Of a DNA stretch of 64,000 bases, positions 51,634-60,704 are shown in pieces. The translations under genes and the position numbers were made by a program. The notes under the pieces are model-generated. The model had not been told where the DNA came from. It did not search any database and saw only the letters and a program-made list of their open reading frames with translations. Every line of letters starts with the position of its first letter. Position 1 is the first letter of the stretch. This DNA comes from Salinisphaera sp002433465 (GTDB lineage Bacteria > Pseudomonadota > Gammaproteobacteria > Nevskiales > Salinisphaeraceae). The stretch is taken from contig NZ_APNL01000006.1 of NCBI RefSeq assembly GCF_040361435.1, forward strand, positions 1-64,000, in the 5' to 3' direction.

Positions 51634-52857
51634 TCAGCGACCGTTACGAACCGGGATATCCAATTCGTCCGTGTCGATCACGCGTACCAGCGTCGGTACG
51701 CCGGCCGTGACTTCGCGATCGGCAAACCAGTCGTCCCGGTCTTCGACCTTGATACGAAAGTGATACATCTGCTGCATGGCCTGATGATCGGCAGCACGGA
51801 TATTCATCGGGCCCTTGGGGGTATCGAAATCCAGGCCTTCCAGTGCTTCGATCAAGTCTTCCGTATCGGTGGAACCGTTGGTCTTGCGGATGGCTGCGGT
51901 AATGGCCATGGCCTGGGCAAAACCCTGTGCCGTGAAGAAATCCGGCGCGGCGTCGAAACGCTTCAAGTGCTGGGCGACAAACCAGTCGTTGATTTCGTTA
52001 TCCGGCGATTCGAAATAGTAGAAACCAGCGCCTTCCATGCCGGGAAATTCGGAATAACTGACCAGCGCCGGCAGGATGTTGCCGCCGGTGGCGAGCTTGA
52101 TACCGAAGCGGCCGGGCTTGAGATCCTGGATACGGCTGAGCGGGTTGGCGCTGCCTGCCCAGATGGCAAAGATGTATTTGCCCTTGTCACAGTCGTCGCG
52201 ATCCTTGAGCGCACCGAAAAGCCGTTGTGCGGCCGCGGTGAAATCGGTTGCGTCGGTGGGCAGATACTCTTCGTGCACGACCGCGCCGCCTTCGGCTTGC
52301 ATGGCTTCCTTGTAGGCCGCCACGCCGTCGCGCCCGAATGCATAGTCCTGAGCAATCGTTGCCACACACACGCCCGGCGCGCCCAGTGCGACCGCATTGG
52401 AAACCGCGTCCTGCGACGAGTTGCGGCCCACGCGGAAGACATAGCGGTTCCAGTCCTTGCCGGTGATCGCGTCGGCCACGCCTTCGGGCATGATCACGCG
52501 TTCGTACATCTGTGCGATCGGCAGCGTGGCCAGCGCGACGCCGGAAGAAACCGGCCCCACGACGATATGGGCATCGTCTTCTGCATAGGCTTCTTCCACC
52601 AGCGCGCGTGCCCGGGCCGGATCGAGCTGCGTGTCCTTGTCGATGATCTCGATGGGTCGACCCTCGATTTCCATTGAGCCGTCGGTGGCATATTCAAAGC
52701 CCATCTTCATGCCCACGCGCAGCTGCTCGGCATAGGCCGATAACGGCCCGGTAAATCCGGTGACATGGGCAATACGAATGGAGTCGGCCGCCAGCGAGGC
52801 AGGCGCGGCGACGATCGTGGCGAGGGCGAATGCAATCGCTGTGATAGGACGCTTCAT
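51634..52857 (-). CDS. Periplasmic substrate-binding protein, Leu/Ile/Val-type family
   Basis: 407 aa with a signal peptide ending ASLAA (about residue 23). The type I periplasmic binding fold shows HVTGFTGPLSAYAEQLRVGMKMGFEY, VVGPVSSGVALATLPI and VATIAQDYAFGRDGVAAY (in pieces: GPLSAYAEQLRVGM, AQDYAFGRDG). Members bind branched-chain amino acids, amides or aromatic acids. The divergent operon activates acyl-CoAs, so a carboxylic acid ligand is plausible, but that is inference. ATG at 52857 follows AGGAG. First gene of the unit. Confidence 0.9.
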   Translation of the reverse strand: MKRPITAIAFALATIVAAPASLAADSIRIAHVTGFTGPLSAYAEQLRVGMKMGFEYATDGSMEIEGRPIEIIDKDTQLDPARARALVEEAYAEDDAHIVVGPVSSGVALATLPIAQMYERVIMPEGVADAITGKDWNRYVFRVGRNSSQDAVSNAVALGAPGVCVATIAQDYAFGRDGVAAYKEAMQAEGGAVVHEEYLPTDATDFTAAAQRLFGALKDRDDCDKGKYIFAIWAGSANPLSRIQDLKPGRFGIKLATGGNILPALVSYSEFPGMEGAGFYYFESPDNEINDWFVAQHLKRFDAAPDFFTAQGFAQAMAITAAIRKTNGSTDTEDLIEALEGLDFDTPKGPMNIRAADHQAMQQMYHFRIKVEDRDDWFADREVTAGVPTLVRVIDTDELDIPVRNGR

Positions 52858-53099
52858 CGGATCTCCTGGATTATCGGCCCCGCTCGGGGCGCTGTGTTAT
52901 ATCGAAAAGCGCTGAGGCTGAATATGACACCTAGTTCACCTTTGGGCAAGCATTTTCGGCCATCTTGTTGCTGTATGGCACTGCTTGCCATGAGCGTTTT
53001 AAGTATCTGAATAAAATAGAATATATAGATAATCAGCCGGATTCTCGGTATTGGTTGGTTGTTTTATTGACGTGGTTGAAGTCGCTGAATTAGTTTATA

Positions 53100-53117
53100 A
53101 CTGACTAGTGAGTCAGT
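53100..53117. promoter_or_regulatory. TetR-type operator palindrome
   Basis: ACTGACTAGTGAGTCAGT has perfect 7-bp arms around AGTG and lies 23 bp before the TetR-family ATG, in the AT-rich 283-bp gap between this operon and the Liv operon. It is the best candidate operator for the adjacent repressor. Confidence 0.72.
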
Positions 53118-53140
53118 ATTCAGTCGATGAGGTTTGTGCC

Positions 53141-53782
53141 ATGTCTGCCCCCAATGCCAATGCCATAGTCGACCCGGGGCCGGGCGCGCCCAAGACGGCG
53201 CGTGGCGCGCGTACGCGTGCGCGCATACTCAAGGCGGCCGAAGCGACGTTCGGCACGCTGGGTTATCACCGCGCCGGCATCAGCGATATCACCCGCGATG
53301 CCGGCGTTGCCCAGGGCACCTTCTATAACTACTTCGCGGGCAAGGAAGAAATTCTTCGCGAACTGGTGCGGGATATGGGCCATCAGGTGCGTGCACGTCT
53401 GGCCGCCGAAGTCGTCAATGCACGCGATCGTCTCGAGGCAGAAGAAAAAGGCCTGCGTGCCTTTCTCGAATATCTGCACGACAACCCGTTCCTCTATCGC
53501 GTGCTGCAGGAAGCGCAGTTCGTCGATGAGTCGATTTACCGCGAATACTACGAGGCGTTCGGGCGCGGTTATCTGCGCATGCTCGCCGACGCAACCCGCA
53601 AGGGCGAGATTCGCTCGGGCAATAACGAAGTCCGGGTATGGGCGCTGATGGGGATGTCGAACTTTCTGGGCTTGCGCTATGCGCTCTGGGAGGACGACGT
53701 TTCGTTCGACGAAATCGTGACCACGATCTCCGATCTGTTTCGCCATGGGCTGGCGATCGACGGCCTGGATCGAAAGCCGTGA
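53141..53782 (+). CDS. TetR-family transcriptional regulator
   Basis: 213 aa. The helix-turn-helix is in residues about 25-70 (ARILKAAEATFGTLGYHRAGISDI, with VAQGTFYNYFAGKEEIL as the recognition part, cited in pieces). The C-terminal half is a ligand domain of the group that senses acyl-CoA-type effectors. ATG at 53141 follows GAGG; a GTG at 53108 lies inside the operator palindrome and is unlikely. GTGA overlap with the enoyl-CoA hydratase gene shows it is the first gene of the catabolic operon and probably regulates it. Confidence 0.9.
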   Translation: MSAPNANAIVDPGPGAPKTARGARTRARILKAAEATFGTLGYHRAGISDITRDAGVAQGTFYNYFAGKEEILRELVRDMGHQVRARLAAEVVNARDRLEAEEKGLRAFLEYLHDNPFLYRVLQEAQFVDESIYREYYEAFGRGYLRMLADATRKGEIRSGNNEVRVWALMGMSNFLGLRYALWEDDVSFDEIVTTISDLFRHGLAIDGLDRKP

Positions 53783-54534
53783 GTGCCGTGCGCAGCGGTA
53801 TCGAAGATCGTATCGCGCGCGTGACGCTCGATCGTCCCGAACGCCATAACGCACTTGTGCCGGAATTGCTGTGCGGTCTGCGCGCCGCGCTCGCCGAGAT
53901 CCGTGCATCCGATGCGCGCGTGTTGATTCTGGACGCCAGCGGGCCGTCTTTTTCCACCGGCGGGGACGTGGCCGCTTTCGCCGATACCGCGCGCTCGGAT
54001 CGAAAAGCCTATGCCCAGCAGGTGGTCGGCGAACTCAACGCGACGCTGCTGGACTTGCTCGAGATGCCCATGCCGACCGTGGTCGCCGTACACGGCATGG
54101 TGACCGGCGGCTCGGTGGGTCTGGTGCTGGCCTGCGATATCGCCGTGGTGGGCGATGGCGCGAGCTTTGCGCCCTGGTACACGGTGGTGGGTTTCAGCCC
54201 GGACGGTGGCTGGACGACGCTCATGCCTGAACGCATTGGCCGCGCCCGAGCGCTGGATATACAGCTGACCAATCGGCGCCTGGACGCCGATGAGGCCTAT
54301 CGTCTGGGGCTGGCCCAGTATCGAGCCGGCGCCCACGACACCGGCATACGCGCGCTCGAAGTGGCACGCGTCATTCGCGCCGCGCGTGCCGGCAGCGTCG
54401 CCCACACCCTGGCGCTGACCCGGCCGGATAGAACCACCGTGGCCGCCGGGCTGGAAGCCGAATACCGGCATTTTCTCGAACAAATCGTCAGCGACGAGGC
54501 CGACCGGGGCATGGCGGCCTTTATAAAGCGATGA
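53779..54534 (+). CDS. Enoyl-CoA hydratase/isomerase family protein
   Basis: 251-aa crotonase. Oxyanion-hole segments FSTGGDVAAF and GMVTGGSVGLVLACD are clear. The positions usually holding the two catalytic Glu are not obvious (VGFSPDGGWT region has Ser/Asp), so it may be an isomerase, hydrolase or thioesterase-like crotonase. GTG at 53779 overlaps the TetR stop by 4 bp. Part of the acyl-CoA catabolic operon. Confidence 0.87.
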   Translation: MSAVRSGIEDRIARVTLDRPERHNALVPELLCGLRAALAEIRASDARVLILDASGPSFSTGGDVAAFADTARSDRKAYAQQVVGELNATLLDLLEMPMPTVVAVHGMVTGGSVGLVLACDIAVVGDGASFAPWYTVVGFSPDGGWTTLMPERIGRARALDIQLTNRRLDADEAYRLGLAQYRAGAHDTGIRALEVARVIRAARAGSVAHTLALTRPDRTTVAAGLEAEYRHFLEQIVSDEADRGMAAFIKR

Positions 54535-54631
54535 CGGCTATTGCTGCGATTGCCGCGCCAGATGGTCACGTTGCATCAGCCGTGCTGGCCGCGAGCCGCG
54601 ATAAACAAGAATAACGACGACGGAGGCAGAA

Positions 54632-56149
54632 ATGCAGATGTTCGACCTGCTGGGTCATCGGGCGCGGGTAACGCCGGACCGACCTGCATTGGAGGATCTG
54701 GACAGCGGCGAATGCTATGACTACGCCGGCTTGAACGAGCGGGCGGCTCGTCTGGCGGCCGCAGCCCGACAGCACTGGGGACTTGAAGAGGGCGATCGGA
54801 TCGCCTGGCTGGGTCACAGCCGCGCAGAGTTCTTCGCCATGTTGTTCGGCTGTGCCAAGGCCGGTCTGATCCTCGTGCCATTGAACTGGCGCCTGGCGGT
54901 ACCGGAACTCACCGTGTTGATGGCCGATTGCACGCCGCGCGCATTGATCTTCGGCGCCGAGTTTGCCGAAGCTGCGGCGACGCTCGCGAAAAAACAGCGG
55001 GGTTTGACCCTGATCGCGCTGGACGCGCCCGCACAGGGGCAGCGCGACTATGGGCACGACCTGGCCGATACCGAGCCGGCTCTGAGCGCGCATCCTGACA
55101 AGGATCCCGATACGCCGTGGTATCTGCTCTATACCTCGGGCACCACCGGCAAGCCCAAGGGCGTGATCCAGACCTTTCGCATGATGATGGCCAACTATTT
55201 CAACATCGGCCTCGCGGTGGAGCTCACCAGCAGCGACGTATTGCTCAACGTGCTGCCCCTGTTTCATACCGCCGGCATCAATCTCTATTCATCGGCGGTA
55301 TTTCTGGCCGGCGGCTGCGTGCTGGTGCCGCGCGGTTTCGATGCGGATCAGGCGTTGCAGGTGCTCGAGCACAGAGCCACGGTTTTCTTCGGTGTGCCTG
55401 CGGTCTATCAGGCCCTGCTTGCCCAGCCGGGCTTCAGCGGTGAGCGGTTGCAGCGGGTTCGCTCCTGGGGCTGCGGCGGTGCGCCGCTGTCGCTGACGGT
55501 TGCACAGCAGTATGTCGATGCCGGCATTCATGTGCGTACCGGCATGGGCATGACCGAGACCGGCCCGACGGTTTTCCTGCTCGACGAAGATAAGGTGCTC
55601 GAAAAGATCGGCTCTATCGGCCGTCCGCAGCTGCTCACCGAGGTGCGCATCGTCGACCTGGTGGGGGATGACGTCGACTGCGGCGAGGCCGGCGAATTAT
55701 GGATCCGCGGGCCGAATATCACGCCCGGTTACTGGGGCCAGCCCGATGCCACCGCCCAGGCCATAGACGAACAGGGCTGGTTGCACAGCGGCGACATCGC
55801 CCGCTGCGATGCGCAGGGCGATTACTACATCGTCGATCGCCTGAAGGATATGTATATCTCGGGTGGTGAAAACGTCTATCCCGCAGAAGTGGAGTACGTG
55901 CTCGGCCAGCATGCGGCGATTGCAGAAGTGGCCGTGGTCGCCGCCCCGGACGAGCACTGGGGTGAAGTCGGTACCGCGTTCTATGGGCTACGGCCGGACG
56001 CACCGCCGCCGGAAGTCGATACGCTGCGCGCGTTCTGCCGTGAGCGACTGGCCGGTTACAAGGTGCCCGCCAAATTCATCCAGGTCGATGCGCTGCCGCG
56101 AAACGCGCTCGGCAAGGTCACCAAGCAGGTGCTGCGTGAAAATTCATGA
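54632..56149 (+). CDS. Acyl-CoA synthetase (AMP-forming)
   Basis: 505 aa, ANL superfamily. P-loop motif YTSGTTGKPKG (near 165), the A5 motif GMTETGP, DxW-like GDIARCD, and the A10 lysine in PRNALGKVTK. It should ligate CoA to a fatty, aromatic or short carboxylic acid. ATG at 54632 follows GGAGG. There is a 97-bp gap after the crotonase gene but no terminator, and the next genes overlap it. Confidence 0.92.
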   Translation: MQMFDLLGHRARVTPDRPALEDLDSGECYDYAGLNERAARLAAAARQHWGLEEGDRIAWLGHSRAEFFAMLFGCAKAGLILVPLNWRLAVPELTVLMADCTPRALIFGAEFAEAAATLAKKQRGLTLIALDAPAQGQRDYGHDLADTEPALSAHPDKDPDTPWYLLYTSGTTGKPKGVIQTFRMMMANYFNIGLAVELTSSDVLLNVLPLFHTAGINLYSSAVFLAGGCVLVPRGFDADQALQVLEHRATVFFGVPAVYQALLAQPGFSGERLQRVRSWGCGGAPLSLTVAQQYVDAGIHVRTGMGMTETGPTVFLLDEDKVLEKIGSIGRPQLLTEVRIVDLVGDDVDCGEAGELWIRGPNITPGYWGQPDATAQAIDEQGWLHSGDIARCDAQGDYYIVDRLKDMYISGGENVYPAEVEYVLGQHAAIAEVAVVAAPDEHWGEVGTAFYGLRPDAPPPEVDTLRAFCRERLAGYKVPAKFIQVDALPRNALGKVTKQVLRENS

Positions 56150-56573
56150 CGCCGGGCGCGATCACGCGCTCGAAAACTTCCATGCCGGCCGGCCCATCGA
56201 GCGCGAGCTCATTCTCACGCAGGCGGATTTCGATCGGTTTGCCGCGTTGAGCGGTGACCACAATCCGATCCATGTCGACCCGGCCTATGCTGCACGCACC
56301 CGTTTCGGTGCGACCGTATCGCACGGCATGCTTTTGTTCGCCGCGGTGCGCGAATTCGTGGGCTGTGTATTCGCGGACCGAGGGTTGCAGGCACAAACAC
56401 TCAAATTTCCGACGCCGGCCTATGCCGAAGAGCCGCTGCGTATCGAACTCGTCGGCCAGGGCGATGCGTGCGACGGTGTTCTGGCACTGGCGACACGGGT
56501 GGTGAAGCTGGACGGCCAGCTATGCCTGGACGGTATGTGTCGCGTTCGGACAGCAACCGGGAATGGCTCATGA
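56136..56573 (+). CDS. MaoC-like hotdog hydratase
   Basis: 145 aa, R-hydratase type hotdog. The catalytic motif LSGDHNPIHVDP is intact (Asp and His), and RFGATVSHGML follows. It should hydrate an enoyl-CoA to the R-3-hydroxyacyl-CoA. GTG at 56136 overlaps the synthetase gene by 14 bp, and the stop overlaps the next ATG (ATGA). Operon membership is firm; natural chain length unknown. Confidence 0.85.
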   Translation: MKIHDAGRDHALENFHAGRPIERELILTQADFDRFAALSGDHNPIHVDPAYAARTRFGATVSHGMLLFAAVREFVGCVFADRGLQAQTLKFPTPAYAEEPLRIELVGQGDACDGVLALATRVVKLDGQLCLDGMCRVRTATGNGS

Positions 56574-56950
56574 GCGAACAGATTCCACGCTTCGATGCGC
56601 TGGCCGTTGGCGACCGTGCGACCACGACCCGATCTTTCAGCGACGCCGACATGGCCCGCTGGTGCGACATGATGTCGGTCACGAAGGCTCCCGAACAGGT
56701 GCCCGAACCGCTGATCGCTGCGCTGTTTTCGTATCTGCTGGGCGAGCAGTTGCCGGGGCACGGCACGAACTACCTCAAACAGGAGATGCAATTCGAGCAC
56801 GCGGCGTGTGTTGGCGAGGAACTCACCGTCGAGGTCTGCGTAAGCCGCCTGCGCCGCGACGAGGCCCTGGTCGATCTTGATACCACGTGTACGGGTAGCG
56901 AGGGCCGTACGATTTGTTCCGGTCGCGCGCTGGTTCTTTTTGCGTGTTGA
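56570..56950 (+). CDS. Second hotdog protein, catalytic motif lost
   Basis: 126 aa, hotdog-like by length and pattern (FDALAVGDRATTTRSFSDADMARW, then LIAALFSYLLGEQLPG and an EELTVEVCVSRLR strand). It lacks the GDHNPIH motif of its neighbour. It may be the structural half of a heteromeric MaoC hydratase, or a thioesterase. ATG at 56570 overlaps the previous stop; coupled translation suggests a stoichiometric complex. Confidence 0.7.
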   Translation: MSEQIPRFDALAVGDRATTTRSFSDADMARWCDMMSVTKAPEQVPEPLIAALFSYLLGEQLPGHGTNYLKQEMQFEHAACVGEELTVEVCVSRLRRDEALVDLDTTCTGSEGRTICSGRALVLFAC

Positions 56951-56954
56951 TCCG

Positions 56955-57884
56955 ATGCTAGATGCACGCCTTGGCGCCTGGCTGGAGCAAGTCAATCAGC
57001 GGACGGCGGAATCGGACGACCCGGAAATCGCGGCCGACCCAGCGGCAGTGCGCAGCAACCTGGCCGCCATGACGGCGCAGTTCGTAAGCCCCGGGCCTGG
57101 CGTTTCATGGGTGGCCGACCGTGTAGTCGAAGCCGAAGGCCAGTCGGTCGACGTGCGGTTGTACGATCCCGCGCCGCAGCGCGCGAAGCCTGTCTTGTTG
57201 TTTTTTCATGGCGGCGGCCATATGGCCGGAAGCGTTGCCGTTTACGACCCGATCTGTCGACGTCTTGCCGAAGCCAGCGGCGGGCTGGTCGTGTCGGTCG
57301 ATTATCGGCTCGCGCCCGAACATCCCTATCCGCAGGGCCTCGAGGATTGCCTGCACGTGGTCCGGCATGTCCGGGCGCTGCTGGAATCGGCGCAGCGGCT
57401 GTTTGAACCACGTCTCGTATTGGTGGGCGATTCCGGCGGCGCGGCGCTGGCCGCAACGATCAGCGCCCGCGCCCAGACCGATGCCTCGCTGGCAGTCGAT
57501 GCGCAGGTATTGATCTATCCCAGCCTCGATTACACGCTGAACCACCGGTCCGTGTACGACAACGGTCGCGGTTATCTACTAGAACAGGCGCGTATCGGCT
57601 GGTATTTCGATTGCTATTTTCAGGGTCAGGAAGACCGTCTTGCCGTGTCGCCGTTGTACATGCCGGTCACGCCAACGCTGGCGCCGACGCTGGTGATCAG
57701 CGCCGGCTACTGCCCGCTGCGCGACGAGGCGTTCGCTTATGCGCAGCGTCTGGCTGCCGGCGGCGTGACCTGTCGGCATCGGCACTTCGCCGACATGATC
57801 CATGCCTATCTGAACCTCGAAGCATTGGTACCCGAGGCCTGCGCCCAGACCTATAGAGAAATAGGCGATTTCCTCGCGCGCTAA
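56955..57884 (+). CDS. Alpha/beta hydrolase, hormone-sensitive lipase family
   Basis: 309-aa esterase. The HSL oxyanion motif is LLFFHGGGHMAGS, the nucleophile Ser is in VGDSGGAALA, acid in CPLRDEAFAYA, and His in MIHAYLN. It hydrolyses short acyl esters; the substrate may be an ester precursor of the acid activated by this operon. ATG at 56955 is 4 bp after the previous stop with no strong ribosome site, implying coupling. Last gene of the operon; converges with the permease gene. Confidence 0.9.
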   Translation: MLDARLGAWLEQVNQRTAESDDPEIAADPAAVRSNLAAMTAQFVSPGPGVSWVADRVVEAEGQSVDVRLYDPAPQRAKPVLLFFHGGGHMAGSVAVYDPICRRLAEASGGLVVSVDYRLAPEHPYPQGLEDCLHVVRHVRALLESAQRLFEPRLVLVGDSGGAALAATISARAQTDASLAVDAQVLIYPSLDYTLNHRSVYDNGRGYLLEQARIGWYFDCYFQGQEDRLAVSPLYMPVTPTLAPTLVISAGYCPLRDEAFAYAQRLAAGGVTCRHRHFADMIHAYLNLEALVPEACAQTYREIGDFLAR

Positions 57885-57994
57885 GGCCCAGGCCAACGGG
57901 TCATCGGCCTTGGCCGTCGCATACGGTGTTCGTTCGTGTCCGGTTGGACGCGACGAGCACCGCGTATGGAAACGACGGCCAGGGCAGCCACGGC

Positions 57995-59254
57995 CTATTT
58001 CGCTGTCACGGCGCGTCGCGACGCGACCTGGGCGAAGCCGTAGCTGGCCGCGACATAGGCTACCAACGCGCTGATGACCGCATTGACGGGGGGAATACCG
58101 GGCAACAGGTTGGCGGCTGCAAAGCCGACCGCCCAGGCGCCGACGGCTATCCAGTTCACCTGTCTGAGCGCGGCCTGCTCGAGCGTTGGATAGTGGCGGC
58201 GTGCCACGATGAAGAAATCGGCGATCAGGATCGCGCCGATCGGCGGCAGGGCCGAGCTGAGAAACGACAGCCAGCCAACGAAGTTGTTGTACAGCCACAG
58301 GGCGGCGAGCGTGCCGATCAAGCCGTTGAAAATCACGATCCAGTGCTTGGGCAGACGGGTGATATTGGCAAAGCCGAGCGAGGCGGCATACAGCGCGTTG
58401 TCGTTGGTCGTCCAGATATTGAGCCCGAGGACCAGAATCGCGGGCAGGATCAGCCCCTGGGCGAACATGACCTGGGAGATGTCGGCTTCGCTGTAGACCA
58501 GCGCACCCACTGCACCAAAAGTGAACATCAGCGAATTGCCCAGAAAGAAGGCGATCAGCGTCGTGCTCACGCCCACTGTTGGATTGCGAGCAAAGCGCAC
58601 GAAGTCCGGCGTCAGGGTCGCGCCGCTGATGAACGATCCGATACAGGCAGTGAGCGCCACGGCCAGGGTGATCGGCTCGTCCGGGATGATGGAAGCCAGC
58701 GCGTCGAGGCCACCGGCTTCGCCCACGGCCATCGCCACCGACATGTTGCCGAGTACGAAGATCGCCGGTACCGCGATGAAGCTCAGGATCGTCAGGGCCT
58801 TGAAACCGACCCAGGCGGTGGCGGTCATGAGTACGCCGCCAATGGCGATCAAGGCATAGATATTGAATCCGGTTGCGGCCTGGATGGGCAGGGCGAACAT
58901 CACCACGCCCACGCCGAACCAGCCCACCTGCGTGCCGCCGAGCAGAAACGACGGCAGCCACGAGCCGCGCACGCCGAAGGCATAGCGGCTGAGCAGATGC
59001 GTGGACAGGCCGGTACGGCTGGCGATGAAGGCCAGCGCCACGGCATACAGCCCGAGCACGAGATTGCCCGCCATCACGATCGCGGCGAACTCCAGCAGCG
59101 TCAGGCCCTGGCCGAGCGTGCCGCCGGCCCACATGCTGGCCGAGAAGAAGGTAAAGCCGAGCATGACGGCGAGCATGGTCCAGAAACCGCGACGCGCGTT
59201 TTCGGGAACGGCAGAGAATTCAAAGTCCTGGAAATCGTGTTCGGATTGCGGCAT
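57995..59254 (-). CDS. codB: Cytosine permease-like NCS1 transporter
   Basis: 419 aa, about 12 helices, NCS1 (CodB) family: MWAGGTLGQGLTLLEFA, RYAFGVRGSWLPSFLL, GSFISGATLTPDFVRFAR and IWTTNDNALYAASLG are the usual landmarks. Imports cytosine or a similar nucleobase, vitamin or hydantoin with proton or sodium. No cytosine deaminase adjoins, so the substrate is less certain than the family. ATG at 59254 (MPQSEHDFQDFEF); upstream frame is non-conserved. Confidence 0.9.
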   Translation of the reverse strand: MPQSEHDFQDFEFSAVPENARRGFWTMLAVMLGFTFFSASMWAGGTLGQGLTLLEFAAIVMAGNLVLGLYAVALAFIASRTGLSTHLLSRYAFGVRGSWLPSFLLGGTQVGWFGVGVVMFALPIQAATGFNIYALIAIGGVLMTATAWVGFKALTILSFIAVPAIFVLGNMSVAMAVGEAGGLDALASIIPDEPITLAVALTACIGSFISGATLTPDFVRFARNPTVGVSTTLIAFFLGNSLMFTFGAVGALVYSEADISQVMFAQGLILPAILVLGLNIWTTNDNALYAASLGFANITRLPKHWIVIFNGLIGTLAALWLYNNFVGWLSFLSSALPPIGAILIADFFIVARRHYPTLEQAALRQVNWIAVGAWAVGFAAANLLPGIPPVNAVISALVAYVAASYGFAQVASRRAVTAK

Positions 59255-59854
59255 CGGTCGATATACGGTGGAGCGAGGACAAAAGGCGCGCGATCGGCGA
59301 CAGGCGGCTGCACCCAAACGGCGCAACCCGGCGCGGCATTATCCTTCAGTTGGAAGCGAAGCCGAAGCACAGCAAAGCCCGTGCCAGCAGAAAAAGAGGC
59401 GCGCAGCAGTCGCGTAGCGCGCTATGCATGGGTCAGCGCGCTCTTGATAACGCGGCGCGTGTCGGGTGGAAAGCAAGGGTTGAAGCGATCCGCGTACGTG
59501 CCGATACGCCGCGTCTGGCCGACGATATCGGGAAAGCCGCTTTTTGGCAGGAATATCGTAGTCGGCCAGGCGGGCAAGCCGCGCGGCCCTGTCCGCGGAT
59601 TTCAGTGCAGTAGCGGCTCCGCCAGGTATGCTCGAGCGTGCGCGATGTGCGCGGCCGAGTAATGGTGAGACGCGGCAGTCGCGGCCTGCTATGGGCGAGC
59701 GACGGCGTCAGTGGTCCCGAACATAAGCGGTACGCGCTTGAAGACCACGTTGGCGCGATCTACGCGGTACGTAGGGGCCTCGGCATCCATGCGGGCCGAT
59801 GTCGTGAGCGGCTCGGACGCGGTGGCCGCGCGGAGCAGCCGATCTGGTCTGGAT
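59255..59854. other. 600-bp stretch without a recognisable gene
   Basis: Short open frames exist on both strands, but none shows a recognisable domain, ribosome site or plausible start. It holds the codB promoter on one side. It may be decayed sequence. Confidence 0.4.
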
Positions 59855-59881
59855 AAAAAAAGGGCAGCTCGAAAGCTGCCC
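59855..59881 (-). terminator. Intrinsic terminator of the secreted-protein gene
   Basis: On the minus strand GGGCAGCT and AGCTGCCC form a perfect 8-bp stem with a four-base loop, followed by seven T (59855-59861). It lies 38 bp after the stop of the gene at 59919. Confidence 0.92.
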
Positions 59882-59918
59882 TCGCTGGTAGCGGCCAGAT
59901 ACGGTCGCACCCAGGGGA

Positions 59919-60404
59919 TTACATATCCGAATCGCGCTGCTGGTTGAGCTCTTCCGGACTGGACGGATCGCGCTGACCCATGCCGGTGTCGCCGTCGGCG
60001 CTGTTGCCGTCGCCCATGCTGTTGCCGCCGGACATGGTGTCCTGGCTCATCGAACCGTCGTTGGACATCGAGCCTTGGCCCTGCATGCCGTTGTCGTTCG
60101 ACATCGCGCCTTCGTTGGAGCGCTCGGCATCGTAGTCCTGGCTGTCCCGCTGGCCGTCCGTGCTGCCATAGCTGTCGTCGCGGGCGTGGCTCTGGCTCTT
60201 GACGGTACCGTCGCTGGACATCCCGCTACCGCCGGCCATGTCGCTGTCGCTGCTCATGCCGCTCTCGCTGGACATGGTGCTGCTGGTGTTGCCGGAGGCG
60301 CTGCCAGCCGATTCGGCAGCGAACGCCGCCGGCGTGAACGTTACGGCGCCGGCAACGACCAATGCGGTCAGGACGGACGGGGTAAACTTGGAAATGGGAT
60401 GCAT
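59919..60404 (-). CDS. Secreted Met/Ser/Gly/Asp-rich low-complexity protein
   Basis: 161 aa. A signal peptide (ALVVAGAVTFTPAAFA, cleavage near 29) precedes a disordered, acidic mature chain with no Cys and about a dozen Met spaced in short S/G/D/N contexts such as GMSSDSDMAGGSGM and MSNDGSMSQDTM. No known domain. Met-rich periplasmic proteins sometimes bind copper, but Ser/Asp-rich ones may instead be stress or hydration proteins. ATG at 60404 follows AGGAG. Monocistronic with its own strong terminator, divergent from modA. Function unknown. Confidence 0.72.
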   Translation of the reverse strand: MHPISKFTPSVLTALVVAGAVTFTPAAFAAESAGSASGNTSSTMSSESGMSSDSDMAGGSGMSSDGTVKSQSHARDDSYGSTDGQRDSQDYDAERSNEGAMSNDNGMQGQGSMSNDGSMSQDTMSGGNSMGDGNSADGDTGMGQRDPSSPEELNQQRDSDM

Positions 60405-60704
60405 AATGCAACTCCTGTGGTGTTCTTTTCCGGACTGGAAAATGGGTAGCCGGAAACTGCAGCCTAATGACGTTTTTCGAATGGCGCCTGAACGGCAGCG
60501 ACCGTAAAAACGCGTCTGGGAAAATACTATGGTGCCGAGCTCGGGGCGCGATATCCGCAATTACCCGCAGCCCGAGCGATACGTGTCGTCACGCTGGTTT
60601 TAGCGCGCAAACACCTGTTGCCACAGCTAATGGTTTTTGAAATAGGCGGTAATGATGGTCCGTCATCGACAATATCGCGCAGGGAGCGGCCAGAAGGAAT
60701 AGCG
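60405..60704. promoter_or_regulatory. Divergent promoter region, secreted protein and modA
   Basis: 300 bp between two divergent genes. I looked for a ModE operator and for a molybdenum-cofactor riboswitch and recognise neither. AT-rich patches lie at 60505-60535 and 60628-60660. Confidence 0.35.

Noticed and set aside
60405..60704. ModE operator or Moco riboswitch before modA
   Set aside because: No CGCTATATA-type dyad and no recognisable riboswitch core.
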